A DNA stretch of 64,000 nucleotides from Streptomyces puniciscabiei (lineage in GTDB: Bacteria > Actinomycetota > Actinomycetes > Streptomycetales > Streptomycetaceae). How positions within the stretch are numbered: the first letter of the stretch is position 1; every line of letters begins with the position of its first letter. The stretch covers positions 401,485-465,484 of the forward strand of contig NZ_VFNX01000003.1 of NCBI RefSeq assembly GCF_006715785.1, given 5' to 3'. The notes below the pieces were generated by a model. The model did not search any database, was not told the DNA's origin, and saw only the letters and a list, made by a program, of their open reading frames with translations. The position numbers and the translations under genes are program-made. Shown here piece by piece: positions 18,512 through 27,707 of the stretch.

Positions 18512-18541
18512 GACGAGCGCCGAAGGACCCGCTGGGCCGGC

Positions 18542-18880
18542 TCACGCCCTCCCGCCGAAGAAGACCTGTACCTCCCGGATGAGCCCGTCGCGGACGGTGA
18601 TCGCCTCCATGTTGCGGTACCGGTCGCCTCCGGCGAGTTCGTACTCGTACTGGACGAACACCACCTCCTCGTCCACGGCGACGAGGTGCAGCACACGCTG
18701 CTCGGCGAACCGGTCCGCGGTGGGAAAGCAGCGCTCGAAGAACGCCGCCTTGTCGATGCGGTCGTCCTGCGGGCTGGTGAAGGTGAAGTCGTCGGCGTAC
18801 AGCGGGAGGGCCGCCTCGCGGTCCTGTGAGCGGTAGTGGCGGAACGCCGCCTCGACGACGCTCGCCGGGGATCCGTTCAT
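18542..18880 (-). CDS. SnoaL/NTF2-like small protein
   Basis: A 112-residue cytoplasmic protein of the NTF2-like SnoaL fold. It starts with a helix (SVVEAAFRHYRSQD), then the conserved LYADDFTFTSP strand and a curved beta-sheet (VVFVQYEYE, MEAITVRDGLIREVQVFFG). The fold is used for binding or isomerising small hydrophobic molecules. GAGGAG precedes the ATG at 18880. It converges on the IclR gene and has no obvious pathway partner; function unknown. Confidence 0.75.
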   Translation of the reverse strand: MNGSPASVVEAAFRHYRSQDREAALPLYADDFTFTSPQDDRIDKAAFFERCFPTADRFAEQRVLHLVAVDEEVVFVQYEYELAGGDRYRNMEAITVRDGLIREVQVFFGGRA

Positions 18881-19389
18881 GCGTTTCTCCTCGGCCGGGA
18901 GGGCGTGTCCTCACCGGAATCTCAGGGAGCGCCCGCCGGATTCAAAGGAGCGTCCCAGACAAGCCTCGCAGGATGCCCACGCACCGTCGGAGAACCCAGG
19001 AAGGCGTGTCGTGGCAGTGGCGCACATATCGAACCGGTCCACAGGGCAGCCACGGAGGTGGGCTGTGTCGGGCTGCATGACGCCAAGGGCGCGGGCGACA
19101 GCTCGGGCGAGCGGACCGTCGACCCGGCCAACGGGCTCAACGGATGGAATCTGTCCTGGGCGGACTGGAAGGCGGGCAGCGCGGTCTGAGTCGGATCCGA
19201 GCCGGGTCTGAGCCGGTACGGGCGGCTTCACCCCCTGAACTCCCCTGCGGATCAAGGACTTTCTTTGTTTCATCTCTTGACGACCGCAGGGGCGGGGAGC
19301 ACATTGGCGGCACCTTGAGAGCGCTCTCAGCCGAATTGTGGGAGCGCTCTCACACTGCCCCCGCACACTCCCCGTACCGAGAGGCCCCC
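18881..19389. other. Intergenic region with a possible gene relic and the glucanase promoter
   Basis: About 500 bases with no convincing intact gene. A short plus-strand frame at about 19037-19189 ends in NLSWADWKAGSAV and reads like the C-terminal tail of a degraded extracellular protein, but no start or upstream domain is visible. The right end carries the GH16 promoter: TTGACG at 19277-19282 as possible -35, then the two operator boxes listed separately. Confidence 0.4.
19316..19352 (+). promoter_or_regulatory. Twin CebR/LacI-type operators before the GH16 glucanase
   Basis: TGAGAGCGCTCTCA at 19316-19329 is a perfect palindrome. TGGGAGCGCTCTCA at 19339-19352 differs from perfect symmetry at one position. 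Both match the CebR box (TGGGAGCGCTCCCA) known from cellulose and glucan genes in Streptomyces. Centres are 23 bp apart, about two helical turns, allowing cooperative binding of a LacI-family repressor released by glucan oligosaccharides. GAGAGG precedes the start codon downstream. Confidence 0.75.
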
Positions 19390-20790
19390 ATGAGCGATTC
19401 CTCCGGCACACCCAGAACCCGCCGCCCCCTGCGCCGCGCGTTCGCCGCCGCCGTCGCCACGCTCGGCCTGGCGGCGGCGATCGCCACGGCCGCCACCGCG
19501 CCCGCCGGCGCCACCGCTCCCACGCCCCCGTCCGGCTGGAGCCAGGTCTTCCTGGACGACTTCAACGGCGCGGCGGGCTCCGGCGTCAACACCGCCAACT
19601 GGCAGTACGACACCGGTACTTCGTACCCGGGCGGTGCCGCGAACTGGGGCACCGGCGAGGTCGAGACGATGACCTCCAGCACGAACAACGTGGCACTCGA
19701 CGGCAACGGCGACCTGCTCATCACCCCGCGCCGCGACGCCTCCGGCAACTGGACCTCCGGCCGGATCGAGACCACCCGGACGGACTTCCAGCCCCCGGCC
19801 GGCGGCAAGCTGCGCGTGGAGGCCCGCATCCAGATGCCCAACGTGACCGGGGACGCGGCCGCCGGCTACTGGCCCGCCTTCTGGATGCTGGGCGCGCCCT
19901 ACCGCGGCAACTACCAGAACTGGCCGAGCGTCGGCGAACTGGACGTCATGGAGAACGTCCAGGGCCTGAACAAGACCTGGGCCACCATGCACTGCGGCAC
20001 CAACCCGGGCGGCCCGTGCAACGAGACGACGGGCCTCGGCAACTCGACGGCGTGCCCGAACACCACCTGCCAGTCGGGCTTCCACACCTACACCATGGAG
20101 TGGGACCGCTCGGTGAGCCCGGAGGCGATCGGGTTCTACGTCGACGGCGTCAACTACCAGACGGTCACGGCGAACCAGATGGACGCGACCACCTGGGCCA
20201 ACGCCACGAACCACGGCTTCTTCGTCATCCTGAACGTGGCGATGGGGGGCGGCTTCCCCGCGGCCTTCGGCGGCGGTCCGACCGGCGCCACGGACCCCGG
20301 CCACCCGATGGTCGTCGACTACGTGCAGGTCCTGCAGTCCTCGGGCAGCGGCGGCACCACTCCCCCGCCGTCCGGCAACCGCGACGCCTACAGCCCCGTC
20401 CAGGCGGAGTCCTACGACAGCCAGTCGGGCGTCAGCACCGAGACCACGAGCGACACCGGTGGCGGCCAGGACATCGGCTGGATCGCGAACGGCGACTGGG
20501 CGCTGTACAAGGGCGTGAACTTCGGCTCGGCACCGGCCACCCAGTTCTACGCCCGGGTGGCGAGCGGTGCCGCGTCCGGGGTGAGCGGTCTGGTGGAGGT
20601 GCGCCTGGACAGCCGGTCCAGCCCACCCATCGGCAGCTTCGCCGTCGGCAACACCGGGGGCTGGCAGTCCTGGCGGACGATCCCGGCCAACATCGGCTCG
20701 GTCACCGGAACGCACGACGTCTACCTGACCTTCAGCAGCGGCCAGCCTGCCGACTTCGTGAACGTCAACTGGTTCGACTTCGGCCACTGA
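19390..20790 (+). CDS. Secreted GH16 endo-beta-1,3-glucanase with CBM6
   Basis: A 466-residue secreted enzyme that cleaves laminarin-type beta-1,3-glucan. The ATG at 19390 follows GAGAGG. A signal peptide (RRPLRRAFAAAVATLGLAAAIA..., cleavage near APAGA) precedes the GH16 jelly-roll (about 45-320). The catalytic motif GELDVMEN near residue 182 carries the nucleophile and acid/base Glu in the E-x-D-x-x-E order of laminarinases. A Gly/Thr/Pro linker and a family 6 carbohydrate-binding module follow (about 333-466; VQAESYDSQSGV, NGDWALYKGVNFG). Two CebR-like boxes lie directly upstream, so glucan-responsive repression is likely. Confidence 0.93.
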   Translation: MSDSSGTPRTRRPLRRAFAAAVATLGLAAAIATAATAPAGATAPTPPSGWSQVFLDDFNGAAGSGVNTANWQYDTGTSYPGGAANWGTGEVETMTSSTNNVALDGNGDLLITPRRDASGNWTSGRIETTRTDFQPPAGGKLRVEARIQMPNVTGDAAAGYWPAFWMLGAPYRGNYQNWPSVGELDVMENVQGLNKTWATMHCGTNPGGPCNETTGLGNSTACPNTTCQSGFHTYTMEWDRSVSPEAIGFYVDGVNYQTVTANQMDATTWANATNHGFFVILNVAMGGGFPAAFGGGPTGATDPGHPMVVDYVQVLQSSGSGGTTPPPSGNRDAYSPVQAESYDSQSGVSTETTSDTGGGQDIGWIANGDWALYKGVNFGSAPATQFYARVASGAASGVSGLVEVRLDSRSSPPIGSFAVGNTGGWQSWRTIPANIGSVTGTHDVYLTFSSGQPADFVNVNWFDFGH

Positions 20791-20803
20791 TCAGCCGACG
20801 ACA

Positions 20804-20834
20804 GGGGGTGGCCCGCGCCCGTGGGCCAACCCCC
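20804..20834. terminator. Terminator between GH16 and AraC genes
   Basis: An 11-bp stem with one bulged A (GGGGGTGGCCC pairing with GGGCCAACCCCC) and an 8-base loop lies between the convergent stops of the glucanase and the AraC regulator. Confidence 0.65.
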
Positions 20835-20875
20835 GACTCGTCATGTGCGGGACGGTCGGGGCGCGGGGACGTGCG

Positions 20876-21781
20876 CTACCGCAGTTCCGCCCGGAACGCC
20901 ACCGGAGTGTGTCCGGTGTGCAGATGGAAGAACTTGGTGAAGTTCGCCGCGTCGGGGAAGCCCACGGCCGCCCCGACGCGGCCGATCGGCAGATCGGTGT
21001 GGGCGAGGAGGCGCTTGGCCTCCAGGACGACGCGTTTGTCGATGAAGCCCTTGGGGGTCTCGCCGGTGGCGGCGCGGACGGCGCGCACGAGGGTGCGGCG
21101 GGAGTAGCCGAGGGCGTCGGCGTAGGCGCTGACGCTGTGATTGGTGGCGAAGCCCTGCTCGACGGCGTCCCGGAAGCGGGTGAAGGTGCTGTCCGCCGGC
21201 GGCCGGCCCGCCTCGGCGGAGCTGGCCGCGAGGTGCGCGAGGCGCAGCAGGCACGCGGTGAGGGTGTGCCTCAGGACGGCGGTGTGCAGGCTGAGCGGGA
21301 GCGTGGCGGTGTCCTCGTACTCGCGCCGCAGCTGGTCGAGACAGGCCTGGAGCGCGGCGAGCCGGTCCGGGTCGGGGTGCAGCAGGGGCGGCAGGTCGTA
21401 GCGGTACAGGCCGGTGGCCTCGACGGTGGCGCGCGGCAGGAAGCCGGGCTGCATGGTCAGGACGGTTCCGCGGTACACGGCCTCGCGGGAGAAGCGGTGG
21501 ACCTGTCCGGGGCGGATCCACAGCAGGTCGCCGGCGCCGGCCTCGTACTCGGCGAAGTCGATCATGTGCCGTACGGGTCCGTCGGTGAACAGCATGACCA
21601 CGTGGAAGTCGATGCGGTGGACGCGGTGCAGGGGGGCGTCGGCGTGCCAGGTGTGGTCGGTCCCCATGGGGCCGATCTGCATGCCGACGCCGCCGACGGC
21701 CAGCTCGGTCGGGAAGGGGAAGGTCCTGATGCCCTCACCGCCCGCACCCGACTCCTCACTTTGGGGCGTTCTATCAGCCAT
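20876..21781 (-). CDS. AraC-family transcriptional regulator
   Basis: A 301-residue regulator. The N-terminal half is a cupin-like ligand domain (HRIDFHVVMLFTDGPVRHMIDF, LLWIRPGQVHRFS). The C-terminal half has the two AraC helix-turn-helices (SVSAYADALGYSRRTLVRAVRAATG and PIGRVGAAVGFPDAANFTKFFHLHTG). The ATG at 21781 has AAAGGA just upstream. It is divergent from the transketolase operon, with 146 bases between, containing a perfect palindrome at 21860-21874. Control of the pentose-phosphate operon is a reasonable guess; autoregulation is equally possible. Confidence 0.88.
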   Translation of the reverse strand: MADRTPQSEESGAGGEGIRTFPFPTELAVGGVGMQIGPMGTDHTWHADAPLHRVHRIDFHVVMLFTDGPVRHMIDFAEYEAGAGDLLWIRPGQVHRFSREAVYRGTVLTMQPGFLPRATVEATGLYRYDLPPLLHPDPDRLAALQACLDQLRREYEDTATLPLSLHTAVLRHTLTACLLRLAHLAASSAEAGRPPADSTFTRFRDAVEQGFATNHSVSAYADALGYSRRTLVRAVRAATGETPKGFIDKRVVLEAKRLLAHTDLPIGRVGAAVGFPDAANFTKFFHLHTGHTPVAFRAELR

Positions 21782-21859
21782 GTCCTTTTCGTGCCGTCCC
21801 TGTCGCGCGATCACTGTCCCAGATTCACCACAGGCTGACACACCCCGACCTTTCCCCGA

Positions 21860-21874
21860 AAAAGTCAGACTTTT
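21860..21874. promoter_or_regulatory. Palindrome in the araC-tkt divergent promoter
   Basis: AAAAGTC-A-GACTTTT is a perfect 7-bp-arm inverted repeat in an A/T-rich patch that stands out from the surrounding GC-rich DNA. It is 53 bases before the transketolase start and 78 before the AraC start, so it is placed to control either promoter. The binding protein is unknown. Confidence 0.5.
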
Positions 21875-21927
21875 AAGTTTGAACGCGTCAGGCCAGCTTT
21901 CCCGCACTGAACGAGGACTTCTTGAAG

Positions 21928-24003
21928 ATGACCACGCAGACTTCCGACGGCTTCGAGTGGACCGACCTCGACCGGCGAGCCGTGGACACCGCCCGTCTTC
22001 TGGCGGCCGACGCGGTGCAGAAGGTGGGCAACGGCCACCCGGGCACGGCGATGAGCCTGGCGCCTGCCGCGTACACGATCTTTCAGAAGGTTATGCGTCA
22101 CGATCCCGCCGACCCCGAGTGGACCGGCCGGGACCGCTTCGTCCTCTCCCCCGGCCACACCTCGCTGACCCTCTACACGCAGCTGTTCCTGGCCGGGTAC
22201 GAGCTGGAGCTGGACGACCTGAAGGCCTTCCGCACCCATGGCTCCAAGACCCCGGGCCACCCGGAGTACGGCCACACCGCCGGCGTCGAGACCACCACCG
22301 GCCCGCTGGGCCAGGGCGTCGCCAACGCGGTCGGCATGGCGATGGCGGCCCGCTACGAGCGCGGCCTGTTCGACCCCGAGGCCCCCGCGGGCACCTCCCC
22401 CTTCGACCACACCGTCTGGGCGATCGTCTCAGACGGCGACCTTCAGGAGGGCGTCTCCGCCGAGGCCTCCTCGCTCGCCGGCCACCAGAAGCTCGGCAAC
22501 CTGGTCTTCCTCTACGACGACAACCACATCTCCATCGAGGGCGACACCGCGACCGCCTTCTCCGAGGACGTGCTGAAGCGCTACGAGGCCTACGGCTGGC
22601 ACACCCAGCGCATCGAGCCCACCGCCGACGGCGACATCGACGTCCCCGCCCTGTACGCGGCGCTCAAGGCCGCGCAGGCCGAGACCGAGCGGCCGTCGAT
22701 CATCGCGATGCGCACGATCATCGCCTGGCCCGCCCCGAACGCGCAGAACACCGAGGCCTCCCACGGCTCCGCGCTCGGTGAGGAGGAGATCGCCGCCACC
22801 AAGCGCGTCCTGGGCTTCGACCCGGAGCAGACCTTCCAGGTCGCGGACGAGGTCCTGAAGCACACCCGGCGGGCCCTGGACCGGGGCGCCGAGGCGCACG
22901 CCGCCTGGGACAAGCGGATCACCGAGTGGCGCAGCGCCCAGCCGGAGCGCGCCGGGCTGTTCGACCGGGTGAGCAAGGGCGAGCTGCCCGAGGGCTGGGA
23001 GCAGAGCATCCCGGTCTTCGAGGAGGGCAAGTCGGTCGCCACTCGCGCCGCCTCCGGCAAGGTGCTGCAGGCGCTCGGCCCGGTGATCCCCGAGCTGTGG
23101 GGCGGCTCCGCCGACCTCGCCGGGTCCAACAACACCACCATCGACAAGACCAGCTCCTTCCTGCCCGAGGGCAACCCGCTGCCCGAGGCCGACCCGTACG
23201 GCCGTACCGTCCACTTCGGCATCCGCGAGTTCTCCATGGCCGCGGAGATGAACGGCATCGCCCTGCACGGCAACACCCGGATCTACGGCGGCACCTTCCT
23301 GGTGTTCTCCGACTACATGCGCAACGCGGTGCGCATGTCGGCGCTGATGCAGCTGCCGGTGACGTACGTGTGGACGCACGACTCCATCGGCCTCGGCGAG
23401 GACGGCCCCACCCACCAGCCCGTCGAACACCTGGCCTCGCTGCGCGCGATCCCCGGCCTGAACGTCGTCCGCCCGGCCGACGCCAACGAGACCGCGGTGG
23501 CCTGGGCCGAGATCCTGAAGAGGCACGCCGTGAACCCCGCCCCGCACGGGCTCGCGCTCACCCGCCAGGGCGTGCCGGTGTACGCGCCGAACGAGGACGC
23601 GGCCAAGGGCGGCTATGTGCTGCGCGAGTCCTCGACCGAGGTCCCGGAGGTGATCATCATCGCGACGGGCTCCGAGGTGCAGCTGGCCGTGGCCGCGCGG
23701 GAACGGCTGGAGGCCGAGGGGATCGGCACGCGGGTGGTGTCCATGCCGTCCGTGGAGTGGTTCGAGGAGCAGCCGCGCGAGTACCGCGAGCGGGTGCTGC
23801 CGCCGTCCGTGAAGGCCCGGGTCGCCGTGGAGGCCGGGATCGGTCTGACCTGGTACCGGTACGTGGGCGACGCGGGACGCATCGTCTCCCTCGAGCACTT
23901 CGGCGCCTCCGCCGACGCCACGACCCTGTTCGCCGAGTTCGGCTTCACCCCTGAGAACGTCGCCGCTGCGGCCCGCGAGTCCCTCGCCGCGGCGCGCGCC
24001 TGA
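21928..24003 (+). CDS. tkt: Transketolase
   Basis: A thiamine-diphosphate enzyme of the pentose-phosphate pathway that moves two-carbon units between ketose and aldose phosphates. The 691-residue length is normal. Visible features are GNGHPGTAMSLAP at the N terminus, the ThDP/metal motif SDGDLQEGVSAEASSLAGH near 170, LYDDNHISIEGDT, and the pyrimidine-domain HDSIGLGEDGPTHQPVEH. The ATG at 21928 has GAGGA upstream. It opens the tkt-tal-zwf-opcA-pgi-gnd operon. Streptomyces often has two such sets, so this may be one of a pair used in different growth phases. Confidence 0.96.
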   Translation: MTTQTSDGFEWTDLDRRAVDTARLLAADAVQKVGNGHPGTAMSLAPAAYTIFQKVMRHDPADPEWTGRDRFVLSPGHTSLTLYTQLFLAGYELELDDLKAFRTHGSKTPGHPEYGHTAGVETTTGPLGQGVANAVGMAMAARYERGLFDPEAPAGTSPFDHTVWAIVSDGDLQEGVSAEASSLAGHQKLGNLVFLYDDNHISIEGDTATAFSEDVLKRYEAYGWHTQRIEPTADGDIDVPALYAALKAAQAETERPSIIAMRTIIAWPAPNAQNTEASHGSALGEEEIAATKRVLGFDPEQTFQVADEVLKHTRRALDRGAEAHAAWDKRITEWRSAQPERAGLFDRVSKGELPEGWEQSIPVFEEGKSVATRAASGKVLQALGPVIPELWGGSADLAGSNNTTIDKTSSFLPEGNPLPEADPYGRTVHFGIREFSMAAEMNGIALHGNTRIYGGTFLVFSDYMRNAVRMSALMQLPVTYVWTHDSIGLGEDGPTHQPVEHLASLRAIPGLNVVRPADANETAVAWAEILKRHAVNPAPHGLALTRQGVPVYAPNEDAAKGGYVLRESSTEVPEVIIIATGSEVQLAVAARERLEAEGIGTRVVSMPSVEWFEEQPREYRERVLPPSVKARVAVEAGIGLTWYRYVGDAGRIVSLEHFGASADATTLFAEFGFTPENVAAAARESLAAARA

Positions 24004-24033
24004 CACCGACGCCCGATACGACCCGAAAGAAGA

Positions 24034-25179
24034 ATGATCACTGTGACCGAAGCAATCGCGACCCCGGGAGCCCTCAAGCGCCTCGCCGACGAGGGCGTGT
24101 CGATCTGGCTCGACGACCTGTCGCGCAAGCGGATCACCTCGGGCAGCCTCGCCGAGCTCGTGGCGAGCGGGAGCGCCGTCGGTGTCACCACGAACCCCTC
24201 GATCTTCCAGGCCGCCATCGGCTCCGGCGAGGGCTACGAGGAGCAGCTGAGCGACCTCGCCGTACGCGGGGTGACCGTGGACGAGGCCGTGCGGATGATG
24301 ACGACCGCCGACGTGCGCGACGCCGCCGACATCCTCCGTGACGTGTACGACGCCACCAACGGCCGGGACGGCCGCGTCTCCATCGAGGTCGACCCCCGCC
24401 TCGCGCACGACACCGGGGCCACCGTCGCCGAGGCCAAGCAGCTCGCCTGGCTCGTCGACCGTCCCAACGTGATGATCAAGATCCCGGCGACCAAGGCGGG
24501 CCTGCCGGCCATCACCGAGGTCATCGGCCTGGGTATCAGCGTCAACGTGACCCTGATCTTCTCCCTGGAGCGGTACCGCGAGGTCATGGCCGCCTACCTG
24601 GCCGGCCTGGAGAAGGCCCGCGAGCGTGGCATCGACCTCTCCACGATCCACTCGGTGGCGTCCTTCTTCGTCTCCCGTGTGGACTCCGAGATCGACAAGC
24701 GGCTGACCGCCCTCGGCACCGACGAGGCCCTCTCGCTCAAGGGCCGCGCGGCCCTCGCCAACGCCCGGCTCGCCTACGAGGCCTACGAGGAGGTGTTCGC
24801 CTCCGAGCGCTGGATCGCGCTCGCCGGTGCCAGGGCGAACAAGCAGCGCCCGCTGTGGGCCTCCACGGGTGTGAAGGACCCCGCCTACAAGGACACCCTG
24901 TACGTGGACGAGCTGGTCGCGCCGGGCACGGTCAACACCATGCCGGAGGCCACCCTGAACGCCGTCGCCGACCACGGCGGGATCACCGGCGACACGGTGA
25001 CCGGCGGCTACGCACAGGCCCGCGCCGACCTGGCCGCCGTGGAGCGGCTCGGCATCCCCTACGACGAAGTCGTCCAGCAGCTGGAGGACGAGGGCGTCGC
25101 CAAGTTCGAGGCCGCCTGGCAGGAACTGCTGGACGCCGTGGCGACGTCCCTGAAGAGCAAGGGAGCTGACGCCCGATGA
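24034..25179 (+). CDS. tal: Transaldolase
   Basis: Transfers a dihydroxyacetone unit between sugar phosphates in the non-oxidative pentose-phosphate branch. About 381 residues, the long actinobacterial form. The Schiff-base Lys is in [11 protein letters not shown] near residue 150; the N-terminal LSRKRI and TTNPSIFQ blocks are typical. The ATG at 24034 is used, but a GTG at 24043 has better spacing from the AAAGAAG sequence and may be the true start. The stop overlaps the zwf start codon (ATGA). Confidence 0.95.
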   Translation: MITVTEAIATPGALKRLADEGVSIWLDDLSRKRITSGSLAELVASGSAVGVTTNPSIFQAAIGSGEGYEEQLSDLAVRGVTVDEAVRMMTTADVRDAADILRDVYDATNGRDGRVSIEVDPRLAHDTGATVAEAKQLAWLVDRPNVMIKIPATKAGLPAITEVIGLGISVNVTLIFSLERYREVMAAYLAGLEKARERGIDLSTIHSVASFFVSRVDSEIDKRLTALGTDEALSLKGRAALANARLAYEAYEEVFASERWIALAGARANKQRPLWASTGVKDPAYKDTLYVDELVAPGTVNTMPEATLNAVADHGGITGDTVTGGYAQARADLAAVERLGIPYDEVVQQLEDEGVAKFEAAWQELLDAVATSLKSKGADAR

Positions 25180-26783
25180 CCGAGAACGCACCCGCCGCCG
25201 AGGCACCCGCGCCTCAGGCGCCCGCACCCGAGGCGGTGCAGGTCCCGGTGGGTCCGGCCGCCGGCTGGGAGAACCCGCTGCGGGACACCAGCGACCGCCG
25301 GCTCCCCCGGATCGCGGGCCCGTCCGGGCTCGTCATCTTCGGGGTGACCGGTGACCTGTCCCGCAAGAAGCTGATGCCGGCGGTGTACGACCTCGCCAAC
25401 CGCGGTCTGCTGCCGCCGGGCTTCTCCCTCGTCGGGTTCGCCCGGCGGGACTGGGAGAACCAGGACTTCGCGGAGGTCGTGCACAGCGCGGTGAAGGAGC
25501 ACGCCCGCACCCCGTTCCGCGAGGAGGTGTGGCAGCAGCTGGCCGAGGGCATGCGGTTCATCCCCGGAGACTTCGACGACGACACCGCCTTCAAGCAGCT
25601 GAAGGACGCCGTCGAGGAGCTGGACGCCTCCCGCGGCACCGGCGGCAACTTCGCGTTCTACCTGTCGGTGCCGCCGAAGTTCTTCCCCAAGGTCGTGCAG
25701 CAGCTGAAGAAGCACGGGCTGGCGAACCCGCCCCAGGGCTCCTGGCGGCGCGCGGTCATCGAGAAGCCGTTCGGCCACGACCTGGACAGCGCCCGCGAGC
25801 TGAACGCGATCGTGCACGAGGTGTTCGAGCCGGACCAGGTGTTCCGCATCGACCACTACCTCGGCAAGGAGACCGTCCAGAACATCCTGGCGCTGCGCTT
25901 CGCCAACCAGATGTACGAGCCGATCTGGAACCGGTCGTACGTCGACCACGTGCAGATCACCATGGCCGAGGACATCGGCATCGGCGGGCGCGCGGGCTAC
26001 TACGACGGCATCGGCGCCGCCCGTGACGTCATCCAGAACCACCTGCTGCAGCTGATGGCGCTGACCGCCATGGAGGAGCCGATCGCGTTCGACGCGGAGG
26101 CGCTGCTCACCGAGAAGCTGAAGGTGCTGAAGTCGGTGCGGCTGCCGGAGGACCTCGGCAGGCACACCGTCCGGGCGCAGTACGCGGATGGCTGGCAGGG
26201 CGGCGAGAAGGTGGTCGGCTACCTCCAGGAGGAGGGCATCGACCCGAAGTCGAAGACCGACACCTTCGCCGCGATCAAGCTGGGCATCGACAACCGCCGC
26301 TGGGCGGGCGTGCCGTTCTACCTGCGTACCGGCAAGCGGCTGGGCCGCCGGGTCACCGAGATCGCGGTGGTCTTCAAGCGGGCCCCGCACTCCCCCTTCG
26401 ACTCCACCGCCACCGAGGAACTCGGGCAGAACGCGATCGTGATCCGCGTCCAGCCGGACGAGGGCATGACCGTGCGGTTCGGCTCCAAGGTGCCGGGCAC
26501 CTCGATGGAGATCCGGGACGTGTCGATGGACTTCGCCTACGGCGAGTCCTTCACCGAGTCCAGCCCGGAGGCGTACGAGCGGCTCATCCTGGACGTGCTG
26601 CTCGGCGACGCGAATTTGTTCCCCCGTCACCAGGAAGTGGAAGAGTCCTGGAAGATCCTCGACCCGATCGAGGAGTACTGGGCGGCGCACGGCAGGCCGG
26701 CGCAGTACGCGTCGGGCAGCTGGGGACCGAGTGAAGCGGACGAGATGCTCGCACGAGACGGACGGAGCTGGCGCAGGCCATGA
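25176..26783 (+). CDS. zwf: Glucose-6-phosphate 1-dehydrogenase
   Basis: Oxidises glucose-6-phosphate to 6-phosphogluconolactone and makes NADPH. The 535-residue protein has a proline/alanine-rich N-terminal extension before the Rossmann motif [14 protein letters not shown]. The substrate signature RIDHYLGKE with catalytic His follows near residue 225. Its ATG overlaps the tal stop and its stop overlaps the opcA start, both as ATGA, so the oxidative enzymes are made in step. Confidence 0.96.
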   Translation: MTENAPAAEAPAPQAPAPEAVQVPVGPAAGWENPLRDTSDRRLPRIAGPSGLVIFGVTGDLSRKKLMPAVYDLANRGLLPPGFSLVGFARRDWENQDFAEVVHSAVKEHARTPFREEVWQQLAEGMRFIPGDFDDDTAFKQLKDAVEELDASRGTGGNFAFYLSVPPKFFPKVVQQLKKHGLANPPQGSWRRAVIEKPFGHDLDSARELNAIVHEVFEPDQVFRIDHYLGKETVQNILALRFANQMYEPIWNRSYVDHVQITMAEDIGIGGRAGYYDGIGAARDVIQNHLLQLMALTAMEEPIAFDAEALLTEKLKVLKSVRLPEDLGRHTVRAQYADGWQGGEKVVGYLQEEGIDPKSKTDTFAAIKLGIDNRRWAGVPFYLRTGKRLGRRVTEIAVVFKRAPHSPFDSTATEELGQNAIVIRVQPDEGMTVRFGSKVPGTSMEIRDVSMDFAYGESFTESSPEAYERLILDVLLGDANLFPRHQEVEESWKILDPIEEYWAAHGRPAQYASGSWGPSEADEMLARDGRSWRRP

Positions 26784-27706
26784 AGATCGACCTGACCGAC
26801 ACCACGGCAAGCAAGATCAACAAGGCGCTGGTGCAGGGCCGCCGCGCCATCGGCACCCCCGCCGTGGGCATGGTCCTGACGATGGTCATCGTCACGGACG
26901 AGGAGAACGCCTACGACTCGATCAAGGCCGCCGAGGACGCCTCGCACGAGCACCCGATGCGGACCCTGGTCGTCATCAAGCGGCACGTGCGCACCCTGCG
27001 CGACCGCACCCACTCCCGGCTCGACGCCGAGGTCCGGGTCGGCTCCGAGGCCGGCACCGGCGAGACGGTCGTGCTGCGCACCTACGGCGAGGTGTCCGAC
27101 CACGCCGACTCGGTCGTGCTGCCGCTGCTGCTGCCGGACGCGCCCGTCGTCGTGTGGTGGCCGGTGGACGCGCCCGACGCCCCGTCCGAGGACCCGCTCG
27201 GCGCGCTCGCGCAGCGCCGGATCACCGACCTGTACGCGTTCGAGCGGCCCATGGAGGTCCTGGAGACCCGCGCCCGCAACTACGCCCCCGGCGACACCGA
27301 CCTCGCCTGGACCCGGCTCACCCTGTGGCGGTCCATGCTGGCCGCCGCCCTGGACCAGGCCCGGGTGCCGATCACGACGGCCGCCGTCGAGGCCGAGGCG
27401 GCCAACCCCAGCGCCGAACTGCTGGCCCGCTGGCTGGAGGCCCGCCTGAAGGTGACCGTGGACCGCGTGGTCACCGCCGGACCGGTCGTCACCGCCGTAC
27501 GGCTCGGCACCCAGAACGGCGAGATCCGCATCGACCGCCCCGAGGGGCCGCTCGCCACGCTGACCCTGCCGGGCCAGCCGCCGCGCACCCTGGCCCTGAA
27601 GGTCCGCCCCACCTCCGAACTCATCGCCGAGGAGCTGCGCCGCCTCGACGCCGACGAGATGTACGCCATCGCCCTGAAGGGCGAGGCCGCCAAGGAGAAC
27701 GCCTGA
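26780..27706 (+). CDS. opcA: Glucose-6-phosphate dehydrogenase assembly protein OpcA
   Basis: A 308-residue protein that in actinobacteria and cyanobacteria is needed for active, correctly assembled glucose-6-phosphate dehydrogenase. Family features include [31 protein letters not shown] and [18 protein letters not shown]. The ATG overlaps the zwf stop (ATGA), and pgi follows after one base. Position directly after zwf is conserved in the order. Confidence 0.94.
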   Translation: MKIDLTDTTASKINKALVQGRRAIGTPAVGMVLTMVIVTDEENAYDSIKAAEDASHEHPMRTLVVIKRHVRTLRDRTHSRLDAEVRVGSEAGTGETVVLRTYGEVSDHADSVVLPLLLPDAPVVVWWPVDAPDAPSEDPLGALAQRRITDLYAFERPMEVLETRARNYAPGDTDLAWTRLTLWRSMLAAALDQARVPITTAAVEAEAANPSAELLARWLEARLKVTVDRVVTAGPVVTAVRLGTQNGEIRIDRPEGPLATLTLPGQPPRTLALKVRPTSELIAEELRRLDADEMYAIALKGEAAKENA

Positions 27707-27707
27707 G

